A DNA stretch of 64,000 nt, taken from NCBI GenBank assembly GCA_013397935.1, contig VZRN01006297.1, positions 341,002 through 405,001 on the forward strand, given 5' to 3'. Below, in pieces: positions 1-11,956 of this stretch (position 1 is its first letter; each line of letters starts with the position of its first letter). Both the position numbers and the translations under genes were made by a program. The stretch comes from Dasyornis broadbenti. Lineage: Eukaryota; Chordata; Aves; Passeriformes; Dasyornithidae. The notes beneath the pieces were generated by a model. That model had not been told where the DNA came from and did not search any database. It saw only the letters and a list, made by a program, of their open reading frames with translations.

Positions 1-3000
1 AAATATTGATGGGCTTGACTTGCCTTTGAAACCCGAAGAGTGCTAGGTCAGCATTGTGACAGCTGTGCCTCTGCTCACGTTTTGAACAAACTTTGTTTTG
101 GATTCCTGGGCCTGCCTGCTTCTTAGCTTTATATTTACTTTACGCTTTGAAGTTCATGTTACAAGATAGGTGCTCCTGCCTCTTTTTTCTCCATTTTGTT
201 AGAAATAAACAAATCTCAGCATCATATAAAGTTCACAGAGTTTATAGTTTGATTTTCTTCATTTGATTGGCCTGCCTCCAGAAAAGTTCTTGGGTTTAGG
301 TGTATTCTTTAAGAATAAATGGACTTTCCTGCTCAGACTGATGCCATTTGTTCCTCAAAAAGCCCAAAGTGATTCCTGCAAGGACATCTTTCCTCTTTTG
401 TGTCATGAGGGGTAGCCTTGTGTTATTACCGCCAAAAAACCCCTCATTCCCAGGGAAGACTTTCCTTGGCTTTAATAATAATTCTTATGTAGTACTTTCC
501 TATTCTGGGGTAATTAAATACTGGTCACTGACAGTGCAGATTTTCATGAGAAAAATATCACCTACCTTTGCTTCTTTGTGACAAGAACAGAAGGTTTGGC
601 ACTGAATGGCATGGGATTATATCTAACATAACCAGAGAGAATTTTTTCCCTGCTACTTCCTTGTTCAACAAGACTGCCCCTCTAAAACAAGGCAAGGACT
701 AGGAAGCCCATCTGCTTAGCAACCTTCCAGGGCTCCTGCCACAAGAATATTGAAGCCTTGCTGCCCCAAATAGCTCCAGAAGACAGGAACTCGCAGTTTT
801 CATCCAGGCATACCAAAGAATTCACCCAATCTGATATAATCACAGTGTAAGTCTGTGGAGTTTGGTTTTGCCATCACATCTGATGCACACTGGATTTTGG
901 ATATCTGTTCTCTAGTTTTCTGCCACTCTCTAGTATAATTTTAAACACAGGACTGATTTAAAAAAAAAAAAAAACAACCCTAAAAAAATGGGAGAAAACA
1001 AGCATTTGGAGATTTCATTTCATGAAACCAAGAGAAGCTTCTACTAATTAGATAACATCAGACGGAGCAGTATCAGTCACAAAAAGGGACACCTTTGAAA
1101 TTTTCCGTCCAGGAGCTCTTATTGATGAATCTGCATGCATGGTCCAGCACATATTTAGGTAGTTCTGATAGGTACCTATGAGGTCAGAAATGCTTTTGAC
1201 ACAACTCCAAAAGCCAGGCCGAATAAGGAGTCACATGTGCAGAGTGAACTGACAAAGAGAGCTGTCCCACGCTTCCACATCTGCAGCCTTATGACTGCTG
1301 AAGTCTCAGCCTGCTGGCCCTGCTGGGCATTCCCACACTTGCCATGAAGGTAGCAGCAAGCTCTCGATGAAGCCTGCAGTTTTTGGCAGAGTGGAAATGA
1401 GAACAAAACTCATTTTACCTTTGGCTCTGGGTTTTCTCACACGTGAGTGCTTGTTATTGGTTTTGCTGCACATCAAGCACCGTTTCTGGGTAAGGGACTG
1501 AAAACAATGATAAATGGAGTGCCGGCTGTAATCTGCTAATTAACGCAGTCTGTCAGGGTGAATAGCCGAGGGACACGGTGCCAGCCGAGCTGATCTCTGT
1601 GATACCCTTGCTGTTATGTCATGGTACAGTACAGGCAGCTCATTCTTTCCAGGAGAAGCTCGTTTTCATTCGTTGCTTCACAGCAGTGCACAGAACTCAT
1701 GGCCAGTCGTTCAAACATGTGTAGGGTCAATGATAAGCCCTACAATGATATTTGTACAACTGGATCCAAATTTTAATTAATGCGTTCAACTGCTTGACAG
1801 GGGATGACGAACAGAAACCAGAAATTGCACAGCCCAGCGGTACCAATTGTGCACTGAGTACTCCAGCAGCCAGGAGATAAAAGTAGTGTTGGAAACACTG
1901 ATTACCTGCCTCACAAGTTGCTGTCAACCAAAAATAGTCAGCAGTGGTTTTTCTCTGCAAATGTCCCTCAAAGGCATTGAGCAGATAAGCATGACAGGAA
2001 CAGAATGTGATTTAAATTCAAGCAGAGTGGAAAGATTCCACAGGATTTCGATGTTGTTGAATAAGCCCTCTTGTAAACAGCCTTCTTAACATGGCAGATG
2101 CCATGGAGCATGGTTAGAAGATTTTGGTTTCCTCCTCAGGGCAAATTTGGGGCCCCCCAATGTTTACTCCTTCCCCTCCAATGAACATGAAAAGAGCAAC
2201 TGCTCAGTCTGGTTCTCCATCTCTCATAATTGCACCATTATCACTCATAAGGAACCCATTAATGTGCAAGAGGTTTTTGAAACCAAAGCCTCTCTTTTCA
2301 GAACCCTGATCTAGGAATGCTTTAAGGGTATATGCCAGCTCAAGAATCAGATTCATTTTGGTTCTGGGAATCAAACCACAGCCTCTGAAAAACAATGGAA
2401 TTCAGGAATTCAAGGCTTGTTCCAGAAGGTTAAGCAACAAACTCAGTTTTTTACTAAAAGAAGGGTCATAAGGCTTGATGTAACATCAGAGGATCTAATT
2501 CAGAACTAACAGCAATACTTGTTTTCTGAACAATTTAACCTTAACACAAACAATTTCTCACTTCACAATTTTCCTTCCTAGGGCCTTCTTTTGGAATATC
2601 CTACAGAGAGGTGTCCTACTTAGCAGGAGACCCCTCATATACTTCCAATTTCCAGCTGCCTTTAAGTACTTACTGCTTGAGAACATTTCACCCAAAGAAT
2701 CCTCTCTCTCCGTGTGGGATGCCAGATGTCAGCTGAAATACGATCTGCAGGAATGTCTTGAGGGTACCTGGGCAGTAGGATGAGGGGCTCAGCCATCCTG
2801 CCCTATTTGAAGCAGCACCGTCCCTGTGCGGAAGTGGATGTAAAGAAAAAATGAGCTGTGTGTTATGTGCAGAGTTGAGGGGCAGAGGAGAACCAGCTTT
2901 TGCTGCGCCAGAGGAAGAATTACCATGAACAATATGTAGAATCCAAAGCAGCAGCAAACATGACATAATTCCAAGGGAATAGACACTTCAGAGTGTGGTT

Positions 3001-4199
3001 GAATTTGTATTTCAAGTTTAAGAGGATCCATTATAAAAACAGTTGCTCCCAGCACTGTAAATGCAGATGAAAGAAGTCGCCAGCTACTTTGGTTTTTAAA
3101 AGCAGCCAGGAAGTACCAGAAGCCTAAATTATTCCTGTTCCAGATCTTACTTTGCAGCCCTGATAAGGGCTCGTAGCTAAGTGGGTGGGGAAAAAGATGT
3201 CACCAACTGGAATCTTTTAAAATTAAGCAGGTATAAAAACAAAGTAAAAAAGAACAGTGAGGAAAAAGATGACAAAAATGACTAGGTTTCTGAAAGGAAC
3301 TTGCACTGGAATTCACATCCTGTTTGCAATATCTGCTGTGAACTTCAGCCTCCGTAGCTTCCTGCCTGTGCCCTGCACAAAGTGTGTCTGGTGTAGCTGT
3401 AGGCAGCCCAGACAAAGCCAGCTCTGTGCGCCTCTTCACACTCAGCATTGCAGAGAAGAACACCAGCAGTAAATGCAGTTGTTTTAGGAACAAGTTCTGT
3501 GATTATGCCTTAATTACTGGTGAATCAGCCAGTCTTTGTCCAAATTTGTGCAAATCTACGATCAGTAAGCAGGTTTTAAAAATATTTTACAATCCTAGGA
3601 AGGTAGAGGCACTGAAGTGGCCATAAATAAATGTTAAAGAGTAAAACTAGATATTGAAAAACAGACTCCCCAGATATGCTGGACAAGAGCCTATAAAAGC
3701 CTTCAAAAGAATTTTCTTCAAAACACTATGAAAATTAACAGGAAACGCTCTATAGGAGATTTCATAATAATTATAAAGATGTTACTTGGCACTTTCTGAA
3801 TAATGTGTTCCCTTGTTTAAAGAAAACGATACTGAAAATTCACAACAACCCAAAAAGAAATGATAAGGGCAGCAACAAACCTATACTAAGGAGTGGGTTC
3901 AGATTAGCACTATCTTCTGTTAAACAGCGGTTTAGAGGTGTCTCCTGTGGGGGTACCTCATAGACGAGCACTTTCTGCTCGAGTGTCTGTCCTCCTGATC
4001 ATCAACAGGTCTTTTAAGACTTCATTACGTATTAATTGGTGAGTGATCATTTACCTTGAGGCTCTTCCAGTTGCATCAGCATAGTTCTCTTCCCTTCTCC
4101 CCAGCCCGGTACTGGTTCATTAGACTGACCAGAGGTTTGTAAGTCTGGATCTGTTGTATTTCCAATTTCACTGTGTGGGGGGGGTTATTTTTTTTNTTT

Positions 4200-4232
<33 letters not shown>

Positions 4233-5838
4233 TTTTATTTCAGTGATGAGCACAGGGCTCCTCACTTAGATTTCAGTTTTCCCATGACTCCTTGAGATGT
4301 ATTTCAGCCATCACTTAGGTGCTGGCAATGGATAACCCAACTCAGTCAAGCAAACCCTCCTTGCCCCCACAGCGACACCATTTTCAGAGTCTTCTACATG
4401 ACACTGGGGACAAAAGCAGATGTCCACAACCATTTTTCCTGTGTAGCTGTCTCCTCAGTGCGTCATTATAGAGACTCTGTTCCTCTTCTAGTCTGTGATT
4501 TTGCCGGGAAAAACTCCCCTGTGTTCCCTGTGGGACTGCCAAACAATCTGGTGCCTTCCCACCAGAAGCTACATGAGGACATTTACAAGCAAGCACAACC
4601 TCCTGTTATCCCAAATTCTACACTGAAAATCCACAGAAAGGGGAAATCCTCCTGCTGCAATCTGTGAGTAGGAACCTCTTCTTCAGGTCCTGGGACTGCA
4701 GTTTCAATGTAACTTTACTCCTAAGAAACCTATCAAGTTATAGATCCTTAGGATCCAGAAGATGCAGGAAAATAGCTTCCTGATTCCTCTGTGTAATTTG
4801 ATGTCATTTACTGTAATTTTTACAGAGTAATACAGGGGTCTTTCTGTGTTTCTTTATTTCCACTGAGGCCAGCGATAAGTGGCATGTTCATTTCCCCAGA
4901 CTGTGAAGCAAACTCCTGCCTTTTCCTTCCCCATTTTTTTTTACACAGGGACTCTCTTCTCTTACCCATTCTCTCAGCTTCCAATCTTTAGGGCTGTTTC
5001 TGAGTCTGTGTGCCTTGAGAGTAACTGACAAAATTGCCTCAAACCCACGGGAACTGCTGGTTCTGCGACACGGTTGCACAATCTGGTGATCCAGGTGAAG
5101 ATCCATCTCCAGTTCCCCTTGAAGAAAAAGACTTCAGTAATTCCCGGTTTTGCCTTACTGTTCAGCAGCTACTGTGATTTATGGGATGCTTTCAATAACC
5201 CATCCATGGTATTGCTAGGATTTTGGTTTCTGAGGCTTCTGCTTGTCCAAAATCTCTTTTCCAAAAGAGGTACATGCAAAGGCAGCGTTTCTGCTCTTCC
5301 TAGAAATCCATGAGAGACTTATCTGTCCCCAGTCCTGAGCTGAATGCCTGATGCCCAGTGCTTTCTGCTTTCAGTGACTTTAACTGGGTGGTTTGAGGGT
5401 CAACCCCCTTTCATCCTTCAACCCCCTACTCAAGAACACTCAGCGGTCTTCACGATGCATTTTTACCCCAGAAATTGTTTTTTATTTGTCTGTTTGTGCA
5501 TTTTTCCATGTTGAATTTTTATCTGACAGTGCAGCGAACAGTTTCCAATCCTGTCTTTCTTTAGTTTCCTCTCACTCCTCTTTAGTCTTAACATTGTTAA
5601 ATATTTTTGCAACCAGAAGGTATTTTTGGAGTGAATATACTGCCATGACTCTCTGTTTTCAATGGCAACACTCAGTTCTGGCTGCCACGAGCAGACACAA
5701 GATGCCATGTAAAACTGCAAGTTGATTTTTAAAAAACATGATTATATAATGCTGTACCATTCCTTTTGGTTGAAATTCCAGGAAAGTAGCGATCAGGATT
5801 TTGTATTGCCTACCCTAAACAGTAAGCATGTTTTAAAT

Positions 5839-5984
5839 TCAGTTCAAGACTAAAGAACTATGCTAATACAAGAATAGTGTTCAAATTTTAAAGCTGTTTG
5901 GCAAGGAGGGGTACTGAAAAAATGTCAGTTTCACCCTTTGACAGCACTGGCAATCACCCTTTAAAATCTGCTATAATACTATAA
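5839..5984 (+). repeat. 146-bp direct repeat, copy A
   Basis: This segment recurs at 7430-7574 in the same orientation, about 1.59 kb away. By eye the copies differ by four substitutions and one single-base indel, about 97% identity. The flanks do not match, so the boundaries are sharp. It is AT-rich, has no coding sign and no terminal inverted repeat, and does not look like CR1. It may be a local segmental duplication or an unrecognised dispersed repeat. Confidence 0.9.
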
Positions 5985-7429
5985 TTACCCCAAATATTTG
6001 GTTTAAACACTTTTGAGCTAACCAGCCATGCCAGCTGTAGGCAGGATCTCAGCTGAGGGTTGATTTTGGTCTGCAGACAGGTCAGAGAGCATCCATGACT
6101 TACTACCTGCACACGTTCAAATTCCCCAGACATCAGGTTGAGACCACGAAATGGAGGCAAGTAAGGCTAATTTGTTGACTGTCATGAAGAAAGATGATTT
6201 CTGGAACAGAATCACAGAAACCACATCCTAACACTAACATACTAGGAGAGCTGTTTGCCAACACAATTTGTGTGAATTGAGTATTAGGTAACACAGAAGG
6301 ACAGAGGACAAAGGGGGAAATAAGAAATGGCGCCATCTCCGTGCCCCCAAAACCCAGAGGAAGCCAAGCCAATGGAAAGCTTCCACACTCCTGAGAAAAC
6401 AAGTGCTTGCTGAAGCTTGGCTCCTGCTTCCTCAGTTGCTTCTAAGACTCTTAGAGCTGCCTGGGGATTTCTCAGACCATGCCACAGTGCCATCTTCTTT
6501 ACACACAGTTACACTGGATTTCAAATCAAATGTCGTTAGAAGCTTGATCAGAACCACAGCCTGCTGTATTTGTGGTGCTGGTTCTGAGACCTCAGGTCTA
6601 AATACTTCACTTTGAACTCTCAATTTCTGTTTCTTCAGTAAGAAAACAAGTTGGGTTTCAAGAGCAGAGGCAGAAAAAGCAGAGTTTTAGAACCTGATGT
6701 CTCCTCCAAACTGCTTACCGGGAGATAACTTGTTTTCCAAACTCATCCCCGAGATTATTCTGCTGACACCAGAAGCTATCCAGGAAACATCCCCAGGCTG
6801 TGTGAACAACATATGCACTTGCTGAGCAGAGCAAGAAATACTAACAGTTAAAGCCAGTAGAAGATTTGGAATTTGATTTTAGTTGATTAAAGTAAAGAAG
6901 ATCACTTTTCCTTCAAGTTAAGGTTCTTATCTCCTACTGAATTTGGATCCTCAAAGGCTAAATATCTCTCTATAAGAAAAGAGGGATATTTCAGCAGGAG
7001 GAATTTCTGAACATTATATTTTTGCCTGAAGAGCAAGACCTATGTCAAAACCCTTTCTAAGTAGTAGACAAGATTTTTATGTGTAATCTTATTGAAAGTT
7101 CAAATGAGCACAAAATTCTATTAATAACTTTTTACAGGAAACCACCCACCCCAAATTATTTTATTATCAGAAAATCCTCTTGAGTAAATCAAACCAGAAG
7201 AAAAACCTCCATGCAAACCGTCTAATGTGTTTCAGTCACTTGATGCAGTGTGACAGGAAGGAAAGACATCTCTTTGCATGGAGATCCATCAGCTGCTAAT
7301 ATCTCCAATAAAAGCAGAGCTACAGAGAATGTTCCTGCAGGTCTCATGATGTAAGCCTGGATGTTCATCAGACAAACCTTCTTTGAAACCGTCCTTCCAC
7401 TTACAATGAAATGTATGAGTTCAAGTTTA

Positions 7430-7574
7430 TCAGTTCAAGACTAAAGAACTATGCTAATACAAGAATAGTGTTCAAATTTTAAAGCTGTTTGGCAAGGAGG
7501 AGTACCGAAAAAATGTCAGTTTCACCTTTGACAGCACTGGCAATCACTCTTTAAAATCCGCTATAATACTATAA
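7430..7574 (+). repeat. 146-bp direct repeat, copy B
   Basis: This is the second copy of the segment at 5839-5984. It lacks one C of the CCC run present in copy A and carries four substitutions. The match starts abruptly at the shared TCAGTTCAAGAC and ends at ACTATAA, after which the two copies diverge completely. Confidence 0.9.
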
Positions 7575-10500
7575 CTGATATTGGGAGAGTGTTGGGAGAG
7601 TGCTCATGGAGCAAGAAAGTTCTACTGTGTTAAAGATGTCTATCAATAATGAACCATTCACACTTTGGCAGAGCACTTTCCACGTTTATTTTTTTAAAAT
7701 CCATACAACATTTGGTGGGAGTTTCTAGAGAAACATTCATGCTCACCCTGGTGTATGTAAGACTGAGAGTGCTGAACTTGTATCATTCCAGGTCATATAA
7801 TGTTCAGAGGCCTGGATTATTGCTACACTTCATAGAAGACAATGCTAACTGTTTTGTTAAGCAAGGAAATAACTGAAAAAATTACTTTTTACATACAAAT
7901 TACATTTAAAGAGAGATACAGCAGCTACCTTTGAATTTTTTTTTTACAACCTGGCATGTCACTTTTTCTGGGTGCAGACTGGCTGCAATTTCGAAATGTT
8001 GAAATCTTGTTCTTTCAGTATTGTTGTCTCATGAAAATCAGGTCTATATTGTCTTCTGATGCTCCTCTGCAAATTGACAGGATTCTATTGAAGCAACTGA
8101 GTAAAATGTACCTCCTTTGTAACAGGGTAGGAAAAACTTCCCAAGAGAAGCGGCAGAGTAATGAGAACTGGATGTCAGCTTGTGCCAGTGACAACTGCAG
8201 CAAGAGGCTCCTTTGACTCAGACAAATTAATTTGAAATTGAAGTTGCTATGAGACTACATGTTGCAGCAGCAAAATATATTTACTTAGATGAAGGCAGGA
8301 AGGGATGGCAAAGAAACTTAGATCTGACTTGTTTTCCACAAAGGCACAATACAAAACTCACTTAACTGGGCCTCCAGATGACTGTTAAAATCAGCTAAAG
8401 CTACCTACAAAACCACTGTGCTTGCTTGCCTGAACGTGGGAAATAAACCCAGATCATGTGGTCTGCTAGTGCCATCTATTGTGTACAGGGAAAAATACAG
8501 ATATCACATGTTGGAGTTGCCTATTTTCTCCTTAAGATGAGAGAAATGGTCCTCCTGCATTACAATACCAATCCAAAATATTGCCAGGGACGATTAAATC
8601 ACTGCTGTTTTTTTATAAAGTACACTGTCAGGCCTCATCATGCCAGTCCTGTTTGTGTCTGCATGTGTGACCACACAGGCACTGGCACACACACAAATGC
8701 AGTGCAAGACAGACCCAGTTGTGACAGTTTTTAGTCAAAGCCACAGAGATCGTATAAATTAAAGCCTATTGCTAATCCCCTACATTTTTCCCAAATAAAG
8801 GGATATTAACTCATCTCCCAAGGAAACAAACTTTATCCCTTCTTATAATACAAGCACCATGCTGCCTTGCACTGTTTCTTGGAGGAGAACAGCTCTTCCA
8901 GGCTCTCCCAGGCTCTCCCAGAGAGAATATTTCCAGCGGACATTGTAAACTGCTGGGAACCAGCCCCAAACACTCCGCAGTCTTCAAGTCTGAGGGCTTG
9001 TGGAAATGTGGTCACTATTGAGACTAAGCCTGTATTTACAGAGGAGTTTAAAATACCAACCGCTTGAATGTCTTTACAAACTTCATACTGGAATGTCCAA
9101 AATTCCTTGACATGTCCCGCCAATCTGCTTGGGTGTTTTGCTACCAGTATTAAGGGCAAGGAAGAAAGCCCTTGCCATCAAGGTTATTGTACTGCTGTTA
9201 GAGATATGCTGCTGTCACAGGAAAGGCACTATACAAACACAGCAGATCAGAAAATAAAATGTCGAATACTTTATGAGAAAGCACAATGTTATGGTCATCA
9301 CTGGCTTCGTGCACTTTGGAAGGAAAAGCAGTGCAAGTAACAGTGTCCTAAGACAAAGGGGGTTTAGGTATTTTGAGTTGATAGAGCTCCATCCTTGCAT
9401 GACCTGGAACTGCGACAGAGTTAGGACAATGGTGATATTTCATCAGCAGATCAAGCTGCACAGCCTAGAAAAATGAGGTTCTGCACTTTTGGAAGCAGTA
9501 GAATGATTTGGCATAACTGCTAAAAATAACAGCAACAGTCATGTGATTTACTGTAGTTTATGCAAAAGGAATTTCTCAATCACTCCTGATGGGCTGACAA
9601 ATAGGAAACATCATGCACAGTAGATGATGAAAGTATTTCTAGCATAGCTTCCAAGAAAAAAATAGCTATTTCTTGTTGCTAAGAAATATGAAAATATAGA
9701 AAAAAGGGCCTGTAGCAAAGCAACAGAAATGTGCTGTGATGTTATCTGGGCTAACCTCTAGAGATCACTTGCTTGTAAAAATTTAAAGTGCAGTACTTAA
9801 GAAGAGTCACCCACAGCTAAATTATACCTTGCTGGAATATTATTTCTGCAATTGCTTGCAACTTGTAGGCTCACATTTCAACTGAAAAAAATAGTGAAGT
9901 TGTTGACTGAAAATCTGCCTGGAGCCAGAGAATAACCAAAGGGGTTTCGATAGCTGTTCACTGCACAAATTAAAATAAAAAAGAAATAATCCATTGTGTC
10001 TATCTGCACATTGAGGTCTTAGACCTAACAGATTCAACAAAAGGTGCAATATTGGTGCATTCTTTTGGTCATGAATATAACTCATATTAAAACGTTTCAT
10101 CATAAAGCACAGAAAAATGGGAAGGATTTCATTCAGTACTCTTAATTTACATGTTGATTTCAGAGAACAAGGTGATCTTGATTCAGCCACTTTCTCTGAA
10201 AATTTTTTTCTTCCCTTTAGGATACTGTAAGCACTGTAAAGGTTGGCTTTAATTTGAAATAACAACTTCAAGCCCCTTATACTTTATTTTATCAAAGCTA
10301 TGAATAAAAAGCAATGAAAGAGCAATACGCAATGCACTAAGAAATATGGTCTTTTCTTAACAGGGCCTTGAAAATAACATGATGTCACTTTTTGTGGTTG
10401 ATATACATTTTCTTTATGGCCTTCACTTCAAGGAATGTGTGTCCCTTACAGGATGCCCAATCAGCAAGACACAGGTCCTTCATGTAGTCAGTCCTAGATT

Positions 10501-10734
10501 TGATTTTTAACTTGGTTGTAGCTACAAATTTTTGTGGGATAATTTGAATACTATGGAAAGCAAATCTGTCAGTGAAAAAAACTTTTACTATTTTTAACTG
10601 GAAGAACTTATAAAGAAAACATCAACTCTTTAGGTTGTGAAATAGCTGAGTTTAATACAGTTTAAAATACACATTAAAAGAAATATCCACAGATAACTAG
10701 TCTTAAGACATCACTTTCCAAAACACACATTAGT

Positions 10735-10740
10735 TTTATT
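10735..10740 (-). terminator. Candidate DRAM1 polyadenylation signal
   Basis: On the minus strand this reads AATAAA, followed within about 10 bases by a GT-rich run (ATGTGTGTTTTGG). Use of this site would give DRAM1 a 3' UTR of about 1.2 kb. Other minus-strand AATAAA hexamers occur further down, for example at 10283-10288, and the sequence does not decide between them. Confidence 0.25.
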
Positions 10741-11911
10741 TCATGGATATTAGCAGCTGAAAATCATCAATATCTCTGCATAAACTGTGATAGATTGTGG
10801 CAAATGTAATTTTCAGAGAACTTCATTGACAGCCAAGTGGTTAATGCACTGAGTGGAGGTAGTGAATCTGTCCATGAAAGAACCTTTTGCCTGCAGATAT
10901 TTGTAACATCTGACATCTCAATTAGTTCCTTTCCAAGCCTTTCATTACAGAACTCTATAGCAGCAACTATCTTCACTGCAGATGCTCTCCAGGTTTGTTT
11001 TTCAATTCAGTTTTATATATATATAATACTCATATATTTGCTTCTAAACTCCTGAAAACTATGTGTGCCTTTTCTTATTTTCCGTTCATTCCCAAAGACT
11101 TTTTTTTGAGACATTCTTCACTCCATCGTAGATTAAAACACAGGTTGGAAAATTCTGCTTTATATTAACCAAATTGCAGTAAGATTTCTCTTCAGCACAT
11201 CATGCTTAAGTGTACATTTACTTTCTATCCCCACTTCAGTTTTATGTTTCCTATGGCCAGCAGTGCACGGAAGGAAAAAAGGGGTGCATTTTTACAACAT
11301 GTATTGCAGTGATGAATAGAAAACATTTTTCAAGCAATATAGTTTAAATTTCTCTCAGGATCTGCATTTGCATTACAGTGCCCAGTATCAGAAATATGTA
11401 GCATAGTGTTGCCATCTACCAACTTCAAATTTCTAGTCTTGAAACAAAGATGCCCACTCCTGCTCTCACCATCTCCTACAGCCCTTGCAACTTAACCGAG
11501 CAGGAACTCAGTCTGAGTGATCTCCACTTTCTTTACACTTTCCTGTTTGCAAAAAATGAACTTTCTCAAGTTTAAAACTAATGCTACTAATCAGACTACA
11601 GCAAATTAAAAAGTACAGATATGTCCAAAATGGAAGAGATGAGGAGATCAAGCCCTTGAATGATTTTCCAGTGCTTCTAGATATTGCTTTTATTACAGTA
11701 TTTTTCATATACCAAACCATATAAAAGTACAAAATATTGCTAAAAGGCAGCGGAAACCTTGCTGTGATTTTAAAAAATCTTTCAGTGGTTGCTGTTGCAG
11801 AGTTAATGGCATTGGTTCTTAATACAACCTTGTCAATCCCTGCCCCTCTGCCACATTTTCTATTAAAAGAAACCTAGAATATCTTTAGATATAAAATATT
11901 GTTTTTCACTA

Positions 11912-11956
11912 TCAGGAGTCTTCAAGTATTTCTGTTGATATCCTTAAAGAAAATCT
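11912..11956 (-). CDS. DRAM1: DRAM1 coding exon 7 (C terminus and stop)
   Basis: The acceptor AG at 11958-11957 opens the final 45 bases, RFSLRISTEILEDS followed by TGA at 11914-11912. The LRISTEI core matches the human cytosolic tail, while the last four residues differ. The 3' UTR continues to lower coordinates. Confidence 0.92.
   Translation of the reverse strand, partial: RFSLRISTEILEDS

Larger units (their letters stand above)
1..10700. other. Non-coding stretch left of DRAM1
   Basis: I recognise no coding exon on either strand here. Open frames are short and their translations look random. The stretch holds A and T tracts (960-974, 4177-4240 with one N at 4196), a 10-bp tandem duplication at 8901-8920, and the 146-bp direct repeat pair listed separately. 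Two plus-strand AATAAA hexamers near the left edge (204-209 and 314-319) would fit the 3' end of a plus-strand gene that meets DRAM1 tail to tail. In human that neighbour is WASHC3, but I could not identify any WASHC3 exon. Confidence 0.6.

Noticed and set aside
4..45. Short open frame ending LDLPLKPEEC-stop at the extreme left edge
   Set aside because: It spans only 14 codons before the stop and does not match the WASHC3 C terminus I would expect. It is too short to call.
4177..4240. Long T-rich tract with one N as a retroposon tail
   Set aside because: No element body or target-site duplication is visible next to it; it is most simply a homopolymer tract.
9840..10271. 143-codon minus-strand open frame downstream of the DRAM1 stop
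   Set aside because: It lies in or beyond the presumed DRAM1 3' UTR, has no recognisable domain and looks compositionally random.
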